A stretch of 15,786 nucleotides of DNA from Acidimicrobiales bacterium (GCA_017883105.1 JADGOF010000014.1:1-15786); one strand, 5' to 3'. Positions 1 to 7,790 are shown, counted from the stretch's first letter. Translations and numbers: made by a program. Notes: a model not told the origin generated them from the letters alone.

Positions 1-454
1 CGAGAATCGGGGCGATCACAAAAGGTGGCAGGGCCAACAGGCCGAAGGTGCCCGTCGTCGAGATGTTGTCGAACGGGCGGTTGGGGCGCCGGGAGGTGAT
101 CAAGGCCAACGGGATGGCCACGGCGAAGGCTATGACCTGGGAGATGACGATGAGCTCGACGTCGATTGGCGCCCCGGTGGCCACGATGTGGGTCACCGAC
201 TCGTGGTTGAGGTAGGACTGCCCGAGGTTGCCGTTGAACACCGCGGTCAACCAGGTGAAGTACTGGGTGATCAGCGGCTTGTTCAGTCCGAGCTGGTGGA
301 GCAGGATCTGCCGGTTCTGCGCGGTGTCGTTGGCGCCGAGGATAGTGACCGAAGGGTCGCTGGGCAGCAGGTGGACCAGCATGAACACCAGTACGGAGAT
401 GATGAAGGCGACCACCGCCAACTGGATAAGTCGCCTGATGAAGTACTTGGCCAT
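1..454 (-). CDS. ABC transporter permease, DppB/OppB-type (partial)
   Basis: Reading the minus strand from the ATG at 454 gives 151 codons that run off the window edge, so the C-terminal half is missing. The start MAKYFIRRLIQ, followed by a hydrophobic helix (about residues 10-30) and then LLPSDPSV, is the usual N-terminus of BPD-type permeases of the dipeptide/oligopeptide/nickel class. Typical later pieces are the QLGLNKP stretch and the periplasmic segment ending FNGNLGQSY. A second membrane helix starts around residue 105. Such proteins form one half of the membrane channel for substrates delivered by a family 5 binding protein. That partner gene ends 39 bp upstream on the same strand, so the two are probably co-transcribed. 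An in-frame TAG lies 45 bp before the ATG, and no strong Shine-Dalgarno is visible. The substrate cannot be deduced. Confidence 0.9.
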   Translation of the reverse strand, partial: MAKYFIRRLIQLAVVAFIISVLVFMLVHLLPSDPSVTILGANDTAQNRQILLHQLGLNKPLITQYFTWLTAVFNGNLGQSYLNHESVTHIVATGAPIDVELIVISQVIAFAVAIPLALITSRRPNRPFDNISTTGTFGLLALPPFVIAPIL

Positions 455-493
455 GGAGAACTCGAGATGCCGAACCGGTTGCCCGACCCGCTA

Positions 494-2170
494 TCAGGCC
501 AACCAGATCTGGGTCGGGAAGATCTGGCCCTCGTTGAACGCGTAGCCCGGTGATCCGTCGGGGAGGGTCAGGTTGGCGAAGTTCTGGGCCCGGCTGTCGC
601 CCACCACCGCGAAGACGTACTGGGCGAGCCACAGGTAGGGCAGGTCGTGCGAGAGGCGGGCATTGACCTCCTTGTAGGCCGCCACCCGGGTGGACTGGCT
701 GGTGGTCGTCCGCCCGGTTGACAGTGCGGTCTCGAGCTGAGGATCGCTGTTGCGGGGGAAGTTGAGGCCGATGCCGCCGATCGGCGACACCGTCGTGGTG
801 CTGAACCAGACGTAGTTGAGCGATGGATCGACTGCCCCGAACTGGTAGGAGGTGACTGCCTGAAACTTGCCGGTCACGAAGTCGGAGATGATGTTGGCCT
901 GCTGCACGGCGGACACGGTGGTGTTGAACCCGACCTGATTCCACATCTGCTGGAGGATCTGGACGAGGTTCTGGTACCGGGGATCGGGGATGGTCATCAG
1001 CTCCAACGAGGGCGTGCCGTGCTGGGCCTTGTACTGGCTGACCAGGGCCTTGGCCACCGCCGGGTTGAACGTGGGGTAGTCGGTGTTGCCGTAGTAGGGA
1101 GAGCCGGGGAGGAACAGGCCGTTGACCGGTTGGGTGAACCCGCCACCGTAGAGCTTCTGGATCTCCGCCTGATCGGTGGCCTTGGCCAGAGCCTGGCGAA
1201 TCCGGAGGTCGTTGGTCGGGGCCACTGCCGTGTTCAACATGATGAAGCCCAGGGACGGTTGGCCGATGACGCCGGTCAAGCTGTCGACCACCTCATAGCC
1301 GGACTGACCGGTGAAGTGGTTGATGGTGTTGGGGTCGGTCGACAGGATCAGGTCGACCCCGCCCGATTTGAGAGTGGCCTCCCGCTGGTTGGTGTCGGGA
1401 ATGGGCTTGAAGGTGATCTGGTCGAGGTACGGGTAGCCGCTGCGCCAGTAGTGCGGGTTGCGGGTGGCCGTGAAGTGGTCGTTGGGCTGCCAGCTGGAGA
1501 AGACGAAGGGTCCTGTCCCCACCGGCGTGGGTGCGCCCGGACCGCTCGCCGCCTGAATCATGGCCTCGCCCACCACGTAGCCGACCTGGGTGGTCAAGGC
1601 GGCCGGAAACGCCGGATAGGGCGCGTTGAGGTTGAAGATTACGGTCATCGAGTCGGGCGCGGTCACCGAGTTGATCCGCTGCAGGGCGGTGCCGGTGAGC
1701 GGCGAGACCTGGAGAGCCTTGAAGTTGGCGAGTACCACCGACGAGGTGAGCGCCGATCCGTCGCTGAACAGCACCCCGGGCCGGAGGGTCATGGTCCACA
1801 CCGTGAAGGTGGAGTTGCTGGTCATCGACTTGGCCAGGTACGGCTTGATGGTCCCGTCGGCACCGACTGCCATCAACGGGTCGTAGACCGTGTTCGCGTA
1901 GAGGTATCCGTTGGTGTCCCAATGGTTGTTGGGCGGGTAGAACCCGTCGATCTCTGCGGCGGTGGCCATGGTCAGCGAGCCACCGCGCTTGGGTGTGCCG
2001 GTTCCGACCCCGGGCTTGGTGCCCGCAGCCGTCGTACTGGTGGAACCGGTCGACCCCGATGAGCAACCAGCGAGGGCGCTCGCTGCGGTGGCCCCGAGAA
2101 CGACCGCCCCGCCGGTCATCGCCCCGCGGGAGAGAAACGTACGACGACTGACTTCATTGTCCGATGTCAC
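494..2170 (-). CDS. ABC transporter substrate-binding lipoprotein, family 5 (SBP_bac_5), Tat-exported
   Basis: The 558-residue protein binds a peptide-like or other small solute outside the membrane and delivers it to the DppB-type permease encoded downstream. The N-terminus carries a twin-arginine motif (SRRTFLS, Arg9-Arg10), a hydrophobic stretch and a lipobox ALAGC with Cys36. It is therefore probably exported folded by Tat and anchored as a lipoprotein. A Ser/Thr/Gly linker follows (about 37-60). The core has family 5 hallmarks, including GGSLTMAT near the start of the mature domain, LRPGVLFSDGSALTS, PVGTGPFVFSSW and RNPHYWRSG. I chose the GTG at 2170 because GGGGGA sits 5 nt upstream and the Tat motif then falls at the very N-terminus. 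The frame stays open to an ATG at 2353, but that would bury the signal peptide. The ligand is unknown. Confidence 0.93.
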   Translation of the reverse strand: MTSDNEVSRRTFLSRGAMTGGAVVLGATAASALAGCSSGSTGSTSTTAAGTKPGVGTGTPKRGGSLTMATAAEIDGFYPPNNHWDTNGYLYANTVYDPLMAVGADGTIKPYLAKSMTSNSTFTVWTMTLRPGVLFSDGSALTSSVVLANFKALQVSPLTGTALQRINSVTAPDSMTVIFNLNAPYPAFPAALTTQVGYVVGEAMIQAASGPGAPTPVGTGPFVFSSWQPNDHFTATRNPHYWRSGYPYLDQITFKPIPDTNQREATLKSGGVDLILSTDPNTINHFTGQSGYEVVDSLTGVIGQPSLGFIMLNTAVAPTNDLRIRQALAKATDQAEIQKLYGGGFTQPVNGLFLPGSPYYGNTDYPTFNPAVAKALVSQYKAQHGTPSLELMTIPDPRYQNLVQILQQMWNQVGFNTTVSAVQQANIISDFVTGKFQAVTSYQFGAVDPSLNYVWFSTTTVSPIGGIGLNFPRNSDPQLETALSTGRTTTSQSTRVAAYKEVNARLSHDLPYLWLAQYVFAVVGDSRAQNFANLTLPDGSPGYAFNEGQIFPTQIWLA

Positions 2171-2175
2171 AGAAA

Positions 2176-2181
2176 TCCCCC
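2176..2181 (-). promoter_or_regulatory. Ribosome binding site of the substrate-binding protein gene
   Basis: On the minus strand GGGGGA lies 5 nt before the GTG at 2170. It decides the start in favour of a short N-terminus opening with the Tat motif, against the longer open frame beginning at 2353. Confidence 0.65.
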
Positions 2182-2250
2182 AATGCCTGCTCTCCGCGCT
2201 ACCAGTGATGCACTGCTCGAACGGTGGTACGACGTGTGAACTCTGCCACA

Positions 2251-2273
2251 GGCACAGCGTGCCGTGGGGCACG
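2251..2273. repeat. Alternating GGCAC/GTGCC inverted repeats in the divergent intergenic region
   Basis: GGCAC (2251-2255), GTGCC (2259-2263) and GGCAC (2268-2272) alternate over 22 bp. The middle arm can pair with either neighbour; the right-hand pair extends to 6 bp, CGTGCC (2258-2263) with GGCACG (2268-2273), with a 4-nt loop. The block touches the proposed minus-strand -10 box (2271-2276), so it could be an operator for a repressor of the transporter genes. No regulator gene is in the window. The role is inferred from position only. Confidence 0.35.
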
Positions 2274-2299
2274 TTACTGCCAAGTAGGTTCGTGGTCCA
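2271..2299 (-). promoter_or_regulatory. Candidate promoter for the ABC transporter operon
   Basis: Reading the minus strand, TGGACC (2299-2294) and TAACGT (2276-2271) are separated by 17 nt. The -10 fits the actinobacterial TAnnnT pattern and the -35 matches TTGACA at four of six positions. A start near 2264 would give a leader of roughly 95 nt before the GTG at 2170. This is a pattern match only. Confidence 0.35.
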
Positions 2300-2339
2300 T
2301 GGGAACGGTGAGGGATTCCACCTGCCTTGGACCGCTGAG

Positions 2340-2345
2340 TACCAT
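2340..2345 (+). promoter_or_regulatory. Candidate -10 box for a leaderless transcript of the GT39-like gene
   Basis: TACCAT, preceded by G, ends 6 nt before the ATG at 2352. Transcription would then begin at or next to the start codon. No Shine-Dalgarno is visible before this ATG, which agrees with a leaderless message. The same GTACCAT sits 7 nt before the uvrB start at 15658. No good -35 is apparent. Confidence 0.45.
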
Positions 2346-2351
2346 GCGCCC

Positions 2352-4088
2352 ATGGATGCGGCCGCCCCGGGATCTGCCTCGGTCGTCGAGCCCGATGACT
2401 CATCGGCCGATCAAACCGACCGTCGTGGTGGATCAGCCATCGACGCCGAGATGCACCCCGACGCCACGGTGAGCGCCGCGGCCGCTTCCGAGTCACCGGA
2501 CGAGGCGCCGGCAGAATTCGGCGAAAGTGCTCAATTCGACGATCCGGAGGGCCCTCCGTTCGGCCCGGTCACCCGGATGGTGATCATCGCCGCCACCGTG
2601 GGGGTGCTGGTCCTATCGCTGCTCCTGCGCTTCTGGACGAAGTCCGATCTGTGGTTGGACGAGGCACTGACCGTCAACATCGCCCGTCGACCGCTTCATC
2701 AACTGCCTTCCCTGTTGCACCGCGACGGAGCCCCACCGCTTTACTACGCGTTGCTCCACGTATGGATGCGCTGGTTCGGAACGTCCGATCTGGCCGTCCG
2801 GTCGCTCTCCGGGCTGTTCGGGGTGATCACTGTGCCGCTGGTCTGGCTGGCGGGCCGCCGCCTGGGCAGCAATACCATCGCCTGGGCAGCAATGCTGCTG
2901 GTTGCCACCTCGCCGTTTGCCGTTCACTACGACACCGAAGCCCGCATGTACTCGCAGGTGGCGTTGCTCTCGGTGCTCGGGTTTCTGGCCTTAGACCGAT
3001 CCCTGCGCAAGCCTCGCCCGGGCAACCTCATCGCCGTCGGCGTGGTGGCCGGGCTGCTGCTCTACACCCACTACTGGTCGATCTTTCTGCTGGGAACCGT
3101 GCTGCTCTGGCTGGTATTCCAGGCGTGGAGGGGCCGGGAGGCCTGGCGGTTGGGTGCTCGGAGATCGCTCGTGGCGATCGCAGTCGGGTGCCTGACCTTC
3201 TTGCCCTGGGTGCCCACCTTCCTCTTCCAGTCGAAGCACACCGGGACCCCGTGGGCGATCCCGGCCAGCTTCGTGGCCATGGTCAACGCCATCTCGTCGT
3301 TCGCCGGTGGCGACACCGGCGGGGGCCGGGCCCTGGGCATCCTCTTCTTTGGACTGGCCGGACTTGGTCTGTTCGGGGTGGCCACCGACCGGTTCCATAT
3401 CGACTTGGACATCCGGACCCGTCCGCTCGGACGCCCGGTGGGAGTGGCCGTGGCAGGAACACTGGCCGCGGCCATCCTCGGAGGCCTCATATTCAACAGC
3501 ACCTTCGACGCCCGGTATGCGTCCGTGGTGTTCGTTCCCCTCATCCTGCTGGTCGCCATCGGTATCTACACGTTCCGAGATCGGCGGGTACGGTTGGGCG
3601 TCCTGGCGGTTGCCGTGGTTGCCGGACTGACAAGCGCCATTCCCAACGTCACCACCGATCGGACCCAGGCCGGCCAGATCGCCTCGCAGATTGCCCGGCA
3701 GGGAAAGCCTGGGGACCTCGTGGTCTACTGCCCCGATCAACTCGGTCCTGCCGTGGACCGACTCCTGCCGAGCGGTCGGTACCAACAGACCACGTTCCCT
3801 CGGGGGACGGGTCCCACCTTCGTAAACTGGGTCGACTACGGCACGGCATCGGCGGCGGGGGATCCGGTCGCCTTTTCCCAGCACGTGGAGACCCAGGCGA
3901 CCCGCGGCGGCCACCAGATCTTCGTCGTGTGGGCCCCCCAGTATCAGACCTTCGGACTCAAGTGTGAAGGCCTGATCCAGACACTGGAGGCCGATCCCGC
4001 CTACCACGTGACAAACACGGTCACCGGTGATGTCAAACGGTTCTACCAACCGATGTGGATGGTGCAGCTCACGCCGACTATCCCCTGA
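2352..4088 (+). CDS. GT39/PMT-like membrane glycosyltransferase (GT-C fold)
   Basis: The 578-residue polytopic protein begins with about 73 polar, acidic, low-complexity residues. The first membrane helix is at roughly 75-95, followed directly by LWLDEALTVN with Asp103-Glu104. An acidic pair in the first external loop is the catalytic signature of GT-C enzymes that use polyprenyl-phosphate sugars. Other family blocks are DGAPPLYYALLHVW, the RSLSGLFGVITVPLVWL helix and HYDTEARMYS near residue 195. About ten further hydrophobic segments and a C-terminal soluble tail from about 430 follow. It probably transfers a sugar to protein or glycan on the outer membrane face; donor and acceptor are unknown. 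The start at 2352 is preferred because the upstream open frame overlaps the divergent gene. The gene is divergent from the transporter operon and opens the glycan locus. Confidence 0.85.
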   Translation: MDAAAPGSASVVEPDDSSADQTDRRGGSAIDAEMHPDATVSAAAASESPDEAPAEFGESAQFDDPEGPPFGPVTRMVIIAATVGVLVLSLLLRFWTKSDLWLDEALTVNIARRPLHQLPSLLHRDGAPPLYYALLHVWMRWFGTSDLAVRSLSGLFGVITVPLVWLAGRRLGSNTIAWAAMLLVATSPFAVHYDTEARMYSQVALLSVLGFLALDRSLRKPRPGNLIAVGVVAGLLLYTHYWSIFLLGTVLLWLVFQAWRGREAWRLGARRSLVAIAVGCLTFLPWVPTFLFQSKHTGTPWAIPASFVAMVNAISSFAGGDTGGGRALGILFFGLAGLGLFGVATDRFHIDLDIRTRPLGRPVGVAVAGTLAAAILGGLIFNSTFDARYASVVFVPLILLVAIGIYTFRDRRVRLGVLAVAVVAGLTSAIPNVTTDRTQAGQIASQIARQGKPGDLVVYCPDQLGPAVDRLLPSGRYQQTTFPRGTGPTFVNWVDYGTASAAGDPVAFSQHVETQATRGGHQIFVVWAPQYQTFGLKCEGLIQTLEADPAYHVTNTVTGDVKRFYQPMWMVQLTPTIP

Positions 4089-4420
4089 TCTCTTCGCCTG
4101 CCGCGACGAGTACCGCACTGGGTGACCGAGGAAGTATCCTGCACCGGTGCACTGAACCACCGAGGTGCCCGGGCAGCGTGGCTCGGCATCTGGATCCCGT
4201 GGGAGGCGGGTCATTCGCCTCAGGTTCCCGGATGTTCAATGATGGGGACCACAGCGTCCAAGGCGGTCCCGCTCCGATGATCCGGTGTCCAGCATCTTCG
4301 GGCAACCTCCATCGCAGGGGCGCTGGGTGAGGTACAACAGGCGCTGGCGACCCCAGCACAGCCGAGGCTGCTCAGGCACATCCTATGGTGCCGATGCGAG
4401 CGAAGAGAACGGATTGCAGA
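4089..4420. other. Gene-free gap with several hairpins and palindromes
   Basis: I see no convincing gene in these 332 bases; the open frames here are low-complexity and fit no family. The gap is rich in short symmetrical elements: a 12-bp palindrome TGCACCGGTGCA (4140-4151), TGCCCGGGCA (4166-4175), a hairpin GAGGCG/CGCCTC (4203-4208 with 4216-4221), GGGACC/GGTCCC (4245-4250 with 4265-4270) and CAGCC/GGCTG (4359-4370). It probably contains the end of the upstream transcript and the promoter or leader of the FAD enzyme gene. No T-tract marks a classical terminator. Confidence 0.5.
4319..4347. repeat. 8-bp direct repeat GGCGCTGG, 21-bp period
   Basis: GGCGCTGG occurs at 4319-4326 and again at 4340-4347. 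The 21-bp period equals two helical turns, the usual arrangement for a protein binding one face of DNA. It lies about 75-100 bp before the FAD enzyme start. Chance cannot be excluded for an 8-mer in GC-rich DNA. Confidence 0.3.
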
Positions 4421-5998
4421 ATGGCATCACCAAACGAGCAGGGCGACGATACTGGGACGGCAGGAGGAAGCCCCTCGGGTTCGATGCCTGCTCCCGTGAT
4501 CGTTATCGGTGGCGGGCCGGCCGGCCTCACCGCTGCCTACAAGCTGGTGGTCGCCGGTGAACCACCGGTGGTGGTCGAGGAAGACAGCGTGGTGGGCGGG
4601 ATCAGCCGCACGGTGGTGAGGGACGGCTGGCGCTTCGACATCGGAGGGCATCGGTTCTTCACCAAGGTGAAGCCGGTGGAGGAGTTCTGGCACGAGATCC
4701 TCCCACCGGAGGACTTCCTCCTCCGCCCCCGTATGAGCCGGATCTTCTACGGCGGGAAGTACTACGACTACCCCATCAAACTGGGCAACGCGCTCTCCAA
4801 CCTGGGCGTCGTCGAGGCCTTCCGCTGTGGGCTGTCCTTCCTGTGGGTGAGGATCCGCCCACCGAAGGACCTCACCACGCTTGAGGGCTACATCGTCTCC
4901 AACTACGGATGGCGTCTCTTCGACCACTTCTTCAAGACCTACAACGAGAAGGTGTGGGGAGTGCCCGCCTCTGAGTTGTCTGCGGACTGGGGTGCACAGC
5001 GGATCAAGGGCATGTCGTTGTGGAACGCGGTGTGGGAGCCGGTCCGATCTTCACTGGCCGGCAAACGCCAGGACAAGTCCAAGCTGGTCACCAGTCTCAT
5101 CGAAGAGTTCGAGTATCCCAAATACGGGCCCGGCATGATGTGGGAGCGGTGTGCCGAGAAGATCACCGACTTGGGCGGCTCCGTGCGGATGGAGACCAAG
5201 GCCACCACGGTCCATGTGGAGAACGGTGCCGCGGTGGCGGTGACCGTCTCCTGCGGCGACACCGAGGAACGACTGACTGCGTCCCATGTCATTTCGTCGA
5301 TGCCGTTCACCGCGCTGGCCCGGATCGTGGATCCACCGGTGCCGGAGAAGGTGCTCCGTGCCGCCGACGACCTGCACTACCGGGACTTCCTCACCGTTGC
5401 CCTGGTCGTTCCCGAAGACCGGGGCTTCCCTGATAACTGGATCTACATCCACTCTCCGGACGTGTTGGTAGGGCGCATCCAGAACTTCGGATCCTGGTCC
5501 CCGTACCTGGTCAAGGACGGCCGCACCTGCCTGGGCATGGAGTACTTCGTCTTCGAGGGTGACGATCTGTGGTCCTGCAGCGATGAGGATCTGGTGGCGC
5601 TCGGGACCAAGGAGTTGGCCGCCATCGGTCTGGTCGAGGCATCGGACGTGGAAGCGGGGTATGTGGTACGGATGCCCAAGGCCTATCCGGTCTACGACGA
5701 CGTCTACCGCCAGAATGTGGAAGTGATCCGGAAGTGGTTTGAACAGTATGCGCCCAACGTCCACCCGGTCGGAAGAAACGGCATGCACAAATACAACAAT
5801 CAGGATCATTCGATGTACACGGCGATGCTCACCGTCGAGAACATCCACGGCGCCCACCACGACATCTGGTCGGTGAACGTCGAAGAGGAGTATCACGAGG
5901 TCGACGCGGACCAGGGCGGACCGGGGACGGGGCGGACCGGCCGCGATGCACCGATCATGCCCCGCCGCACCAGCGAAGTCGGGAACGTCGCCGGGTGA
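4421..5998 (+). CDS. FAD-dependent oxidoreductase, UDP-galactopyranose mutase/amine-oxidase-like
   Basis: The protein has about 525 residues. A Rossmann dinucleotide motif VIGGGPAGL (about 28-36) is followed by the acidic strand VVVEEDSVVGG and by FDIGGHRFF (72-80). The blocks YYDYPIKLGNAL, then YNEKVWGVP and the nearby tryptophan, and a late VISSMPF strand resemble the UDP-galactopyranose mutase and protoporphyrinogen oxidase group. The protein is longer than bacterial mutases (about 370-400). It may therefore supply a furanose precursor or oxidise another sugar or lipid intermediate; the exact reaction is unresolved. The start is uncertain. ATG 4421 has a weak GGA seven bases upstream, ATGs at 4385 and 4394 are also in frame, and ATG 4484 just precedes the conserved region. 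Its location between a GT-C enzyme and a flippase supports an envelope-glycan role. Confidence 0.8.
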   Translation: MASPNEQGDDTGTAGGSPSGSMPAPVIVIGGGPAGLTAAYKLVVAGEPPVVVEEDSVVGGISRTVVRDGWRFDIGGHRFFTKVKPVEEFWHEILPPEDFLLRPRMSRIFYGGKYYDYPIKLGNALSNLGVVEAFRCGLSFLWVRIRPPKDLTTLEGYIVSNYGWRLFDHFFKTYNEKVWGVPASELSADWGAQRIKGMSLWNAVWEPVRSSLAGKRQDKSKLVTSLIEEFEYPKYGPGMMWERCAEKITDLGGSVRMETKATTVHVENGAAVAVTVSCGDTEERLTASHVISSMPFTALARIVDPPVPEKVLRAADDLHYRDFLTVALVVPEDRGFPDNWIYIHSPDVLVGRIQNFGSWSPYLVKDGRTCLGMEYFVFEGDDLWSCSDEDLVALGTKELAAIGLVEASDVEAGYVVRMPKAYPVYDDVYRQNVEVIRKWFEQYAPNVHPVGRNGMHKYNNQDHSMYTAMLTVENIHGAHHDIWSVNVEEEYHEVDADQGGPGTGRTGRDAPIMPRRTSEVGNVAG

Positions 5999-6053
5999 TG
6001 GGGGAGCACGCCACGGTCTCGGCCGGTCATCGACGATGGATTCCGGGGAGGAA

Positions 6054-6074
6054 GCGGGCACCGTGCCTGCCCGC
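6054..6074 (+). terminator. Candidate hairpin terminator after the FAD enzyme gene
   Basis: GCGGGCA (6054-6060) and TGCCCGC (6068-6074) form a perfect 7-bp GC-rich stem with a 7-nt loop, 55 bases after the stop codon. No T-tract follows, so it is at best a U-less actinobacterial type. It could instead be part of the flippase gene's leader. Confidence 0.35.
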
Positions 6075-6128
6075 ACCTTCACGCGACGGCCGTTGGACCG
6101 ATGTCCGGTCCTCCTGTAGGGGCACCGC

Positions 6129-7697
6129 GTGAGCCCGCGGGATCCCGAAGAACCTTCCCCGGGAGTTGTCGACGGGAATGCGAGGCACCACCCACCCGAC
6201 GGTGATGCATCCGGGCCGGGCCTCGACGTGATCCTCGAGGAGATCGACACCGTGGTGGAGCCGATCCACGAGGCGGTGTCGTTGGCGCCGGCGGTGGGAA
6301 TCGCCGTCGCCGGCGGACCGATGATCACCCTGCCCGAAGAGGAGCCGGAGGATCGGACCTCAACCGGTGGCGATTCGGTCCGATCCGGCCTGAACCAGGC
6401 CGGTCCGGTGGCCGTCGCCGGGCTGGTGGTCAATGCGGCCGGAGCGCTGGTGGTGGTGGCAGTGGCCCGTCTTGTCACGTCCCAGGCCTACGGCGACATC
6501 GCCCAGCTACTCGGTCTCTTCTTCATCCTGTCCATGCCCGGATCCGCCGTCCTGGTCGGCGTGGTGCGCCGGGTGACCGCGTTGCAGACATCGGGGCAGG
6601 GGTATCTGGTCAGGCACTGGATATCCAAGGTGCACCGCATCGCGTTGGCGGCCATCGCCGTCGAAGTGGTGCTGGTGTTGGCCCTCCAGGGGTGGATTGC
6701 CCACCAACTGTCTCTGCCCAACAGCCAGGGCATCGTGCTCATCCTGGTGGCCGCGGGAATCTGGATCCTCCTCAGTGTCGACCGCGGCCTCCTTCAAGCT
6801 CATCGCAGCTATCGGGCACTGGCCGGAAACCTGTTCATGGAGGGGGCGGTCCGGACCGTATTCGTCATCGGGCTGGTGTCGCTTCACATGGGTGTGGCTG
6901 GGTATGCGCTGGGCATCTTCATCAGTGAGGTGGTCGCCACCGCCCACGCCCACTGGCTGGCGTCCCGAGCCTGGAGGATCCCCGACGACCTCCCGGCCCA
7001 CAAGGGCCTTGCCACCTTGCCGGAGAACATCCTGGCTCGGCGGAAGCTGTTGGCCGACGTCTCCGCCGCCTTCGTCGGTCTGGCCCTGCTCGGGCTGCTC
7101 CAGAACGTCGACGTCATCCTGCTGGGCCGACTGGACCACGCCAACGTCGGGCCCTATGCCGCAATATCCGTGGCCTCCAAGGCGATGGTCTTTGGCGCCC
7201 TGGCCCTTGGTGCCTACCTCCTGCCCGAGGCCACCATCCGTTGGAACGAGGGTGGGCATGCGGTTCGCCAACTCGGTGTCACGCTGATCTTCCTGGCCGT
7301 ACCGGCGGCCGTGCTGCTCGGTATCGCCATCTTCATCCCGAAATGGTTCCTGACCGTTATCTTCTCGGCCAGGTTGAGTTCGGCCTCGCCTTCGTTCGCC
7401 ACGCTGGTGGCGGCGATGATCTGCCTCTCGTTCTCCGTTCTGATCACCAACTACCTGTTCGGCACCGGTTCGCGGTGGATCGTGCTCCTCCTGTTGGGTG
7501 GTTCGGGGTTGGCCGTGGGCCTGGTTGCAGCAGCCAACGGCCAGATCGGGGCGACCGCCCAGGCCGACCTGGTGGTTCAGGGGGCGCTGGCCCTCGGTAT
7601 GGGCGTGGCATTCGTGGCGATCCACATCAAGCATCGGGGTCGGCACTGGATTCCCTGGGGAGGCCGGAGCGCGATTCCCCCTGCCGCATCCCGGTAA
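6129..7697 (+). CDS. Wzx/MOP-type polysaccharide flippase-like membrane protein
   Basis: The 522-residue protein has an acidic, polar N-terminal extension of about 85 residues and then about 12-14 hydrophobic segments. The first runs from AGPVAVAGLVVNAAG (about residue 93). This is the architecture and length of polysaccharide exporters of the MOP superfamily, which flip lipid-linked oligosaccharides to the outer face. Charged residues within or near helices (RRVTALQ, DRGLLQAHRSYRALAGN, the NVDVILLGRLDHANVG block) are typical of the group. The last of these resembles the helix 7 region common to Wzx-like proteins. The GTG at 6129 has AGGGG 6 nt upstream, which supports the long N-terminus; an internal ATG at 6321 (residue 65) is an alternative. 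A lipid II flippase-like or export role for another substrate cannot be excluded. Confidence 0.8.
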   Translation: MSPRDPEEPSPGVVDGNARHHPPDGDASGPGLDVILEEIDTVVEPIHEAVSLAPAVGIAVAGGPMITLPEEEPEDRTSTGGDSVRSGLNQAGPVAVAGLVVNAAGALVVVAVARLVTSQAYGDIAQLLGLFFILSMPGSAVLVGVVRRVTALQTSGQGYLVRHWISKVHRIALAAIAVEVVLVLALQGWIAHQLSLPNSQGIVLILVAAGIWILLSVDRGLLQAHRSYRALAGNLFMEGAVRTVFVIGLVSLHMGVAGYALGIFISEVVATAHAHWLASRAWRIPDDLPAHKGLATLPENILARRKLLADVSAAFVGLALLGLLQNVDVILLGRLDHANVGPYAAISVASKAMVFGALALGAYLLPEATIRWNEGGHAVRQLGVTLIFLAVPAAVLLGIAIFIPKWFLTVIFSARLSSASPSFATLVAAMICLSFSVLITNYLFGTGSRWIVLLLLGGSGLAVGLVAAANGQIGATAQADLVVQGALALGMGVAFVAIHIKHRGRHWIPWGGRSAIPPAASR

Positions 7698-7733
7698 CCC
7701 CGGTGGAAACCATGGTGGCTGATGTCCGACCGG

Positions 7734-7739
7734 TAGACT
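7734..7739 (+). promoter_or_regulatory. Candidate -10 box upstream of the GT4 gene
   Basis: GTAGACT contains TAGACT, a good TAnnnT -10 match, 37 nt after the flippase stop. Transcription from about 7746 would give a leader of about 50 nt to the ATG at 7798. No convincing -35 is visible 16-18 nt upstream. Confidence 0.4.
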
Positions 7740-7782
7740 GTTCCCAGCCGTGGGTGGCAGGCCGCAGCCGAGGAACAGGTAC

Positions 7783-7790
7783 GGGGAGAG
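7783..7790 (+). promoter_or_regulatory. Ribosome binding site of the GT4 gene
   Basis: GGGGAGAG lies 7-9 nt before the ATG at 7798. It favours this start over the upstream in-frame GTG at 7750, which would also lie almost on top of the proposed transcription start, and over the internal ATG at 7993. Confidence 0.5.

Noticed and set aside
1019..2062. Long plus-strand open frame opposite the substrate-binding gene (347 codons).
   Set aside because: Its residues are Gly/Arg/Val-rich and low-complexity, with no family motif. The minus-strand gene is unambiguous. Long antisense frames are common in GC-rich coding DNA.
1962..2351. Upstream extension of the GT39-like frame to 1962.
   Set aside because: The extra 130 codons overlap the oppositely oriented substrate-binding gene, look like the antisense of its signal region, and show no domain.
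2171..2353. N-terminal extension of the substrate-binding protein to an ATG at 2353 (minus strand).
   Set aside because: It would add 61 residues before a clear Tat signal and lipobox, and it overlaps the divergent promoter region. The GTG at 2170 has a strong ribosome binding site.
2991..4214. Long minus-strand open frame opposite the GT39-like gene, and similar ones at 5051-6478 and 6507-7889.
   Set aside because: They mirror the codon pattern of the real genes, have Arg/Gly/Pro/His/Gln-rich products without domains, and run across gene boundaries.
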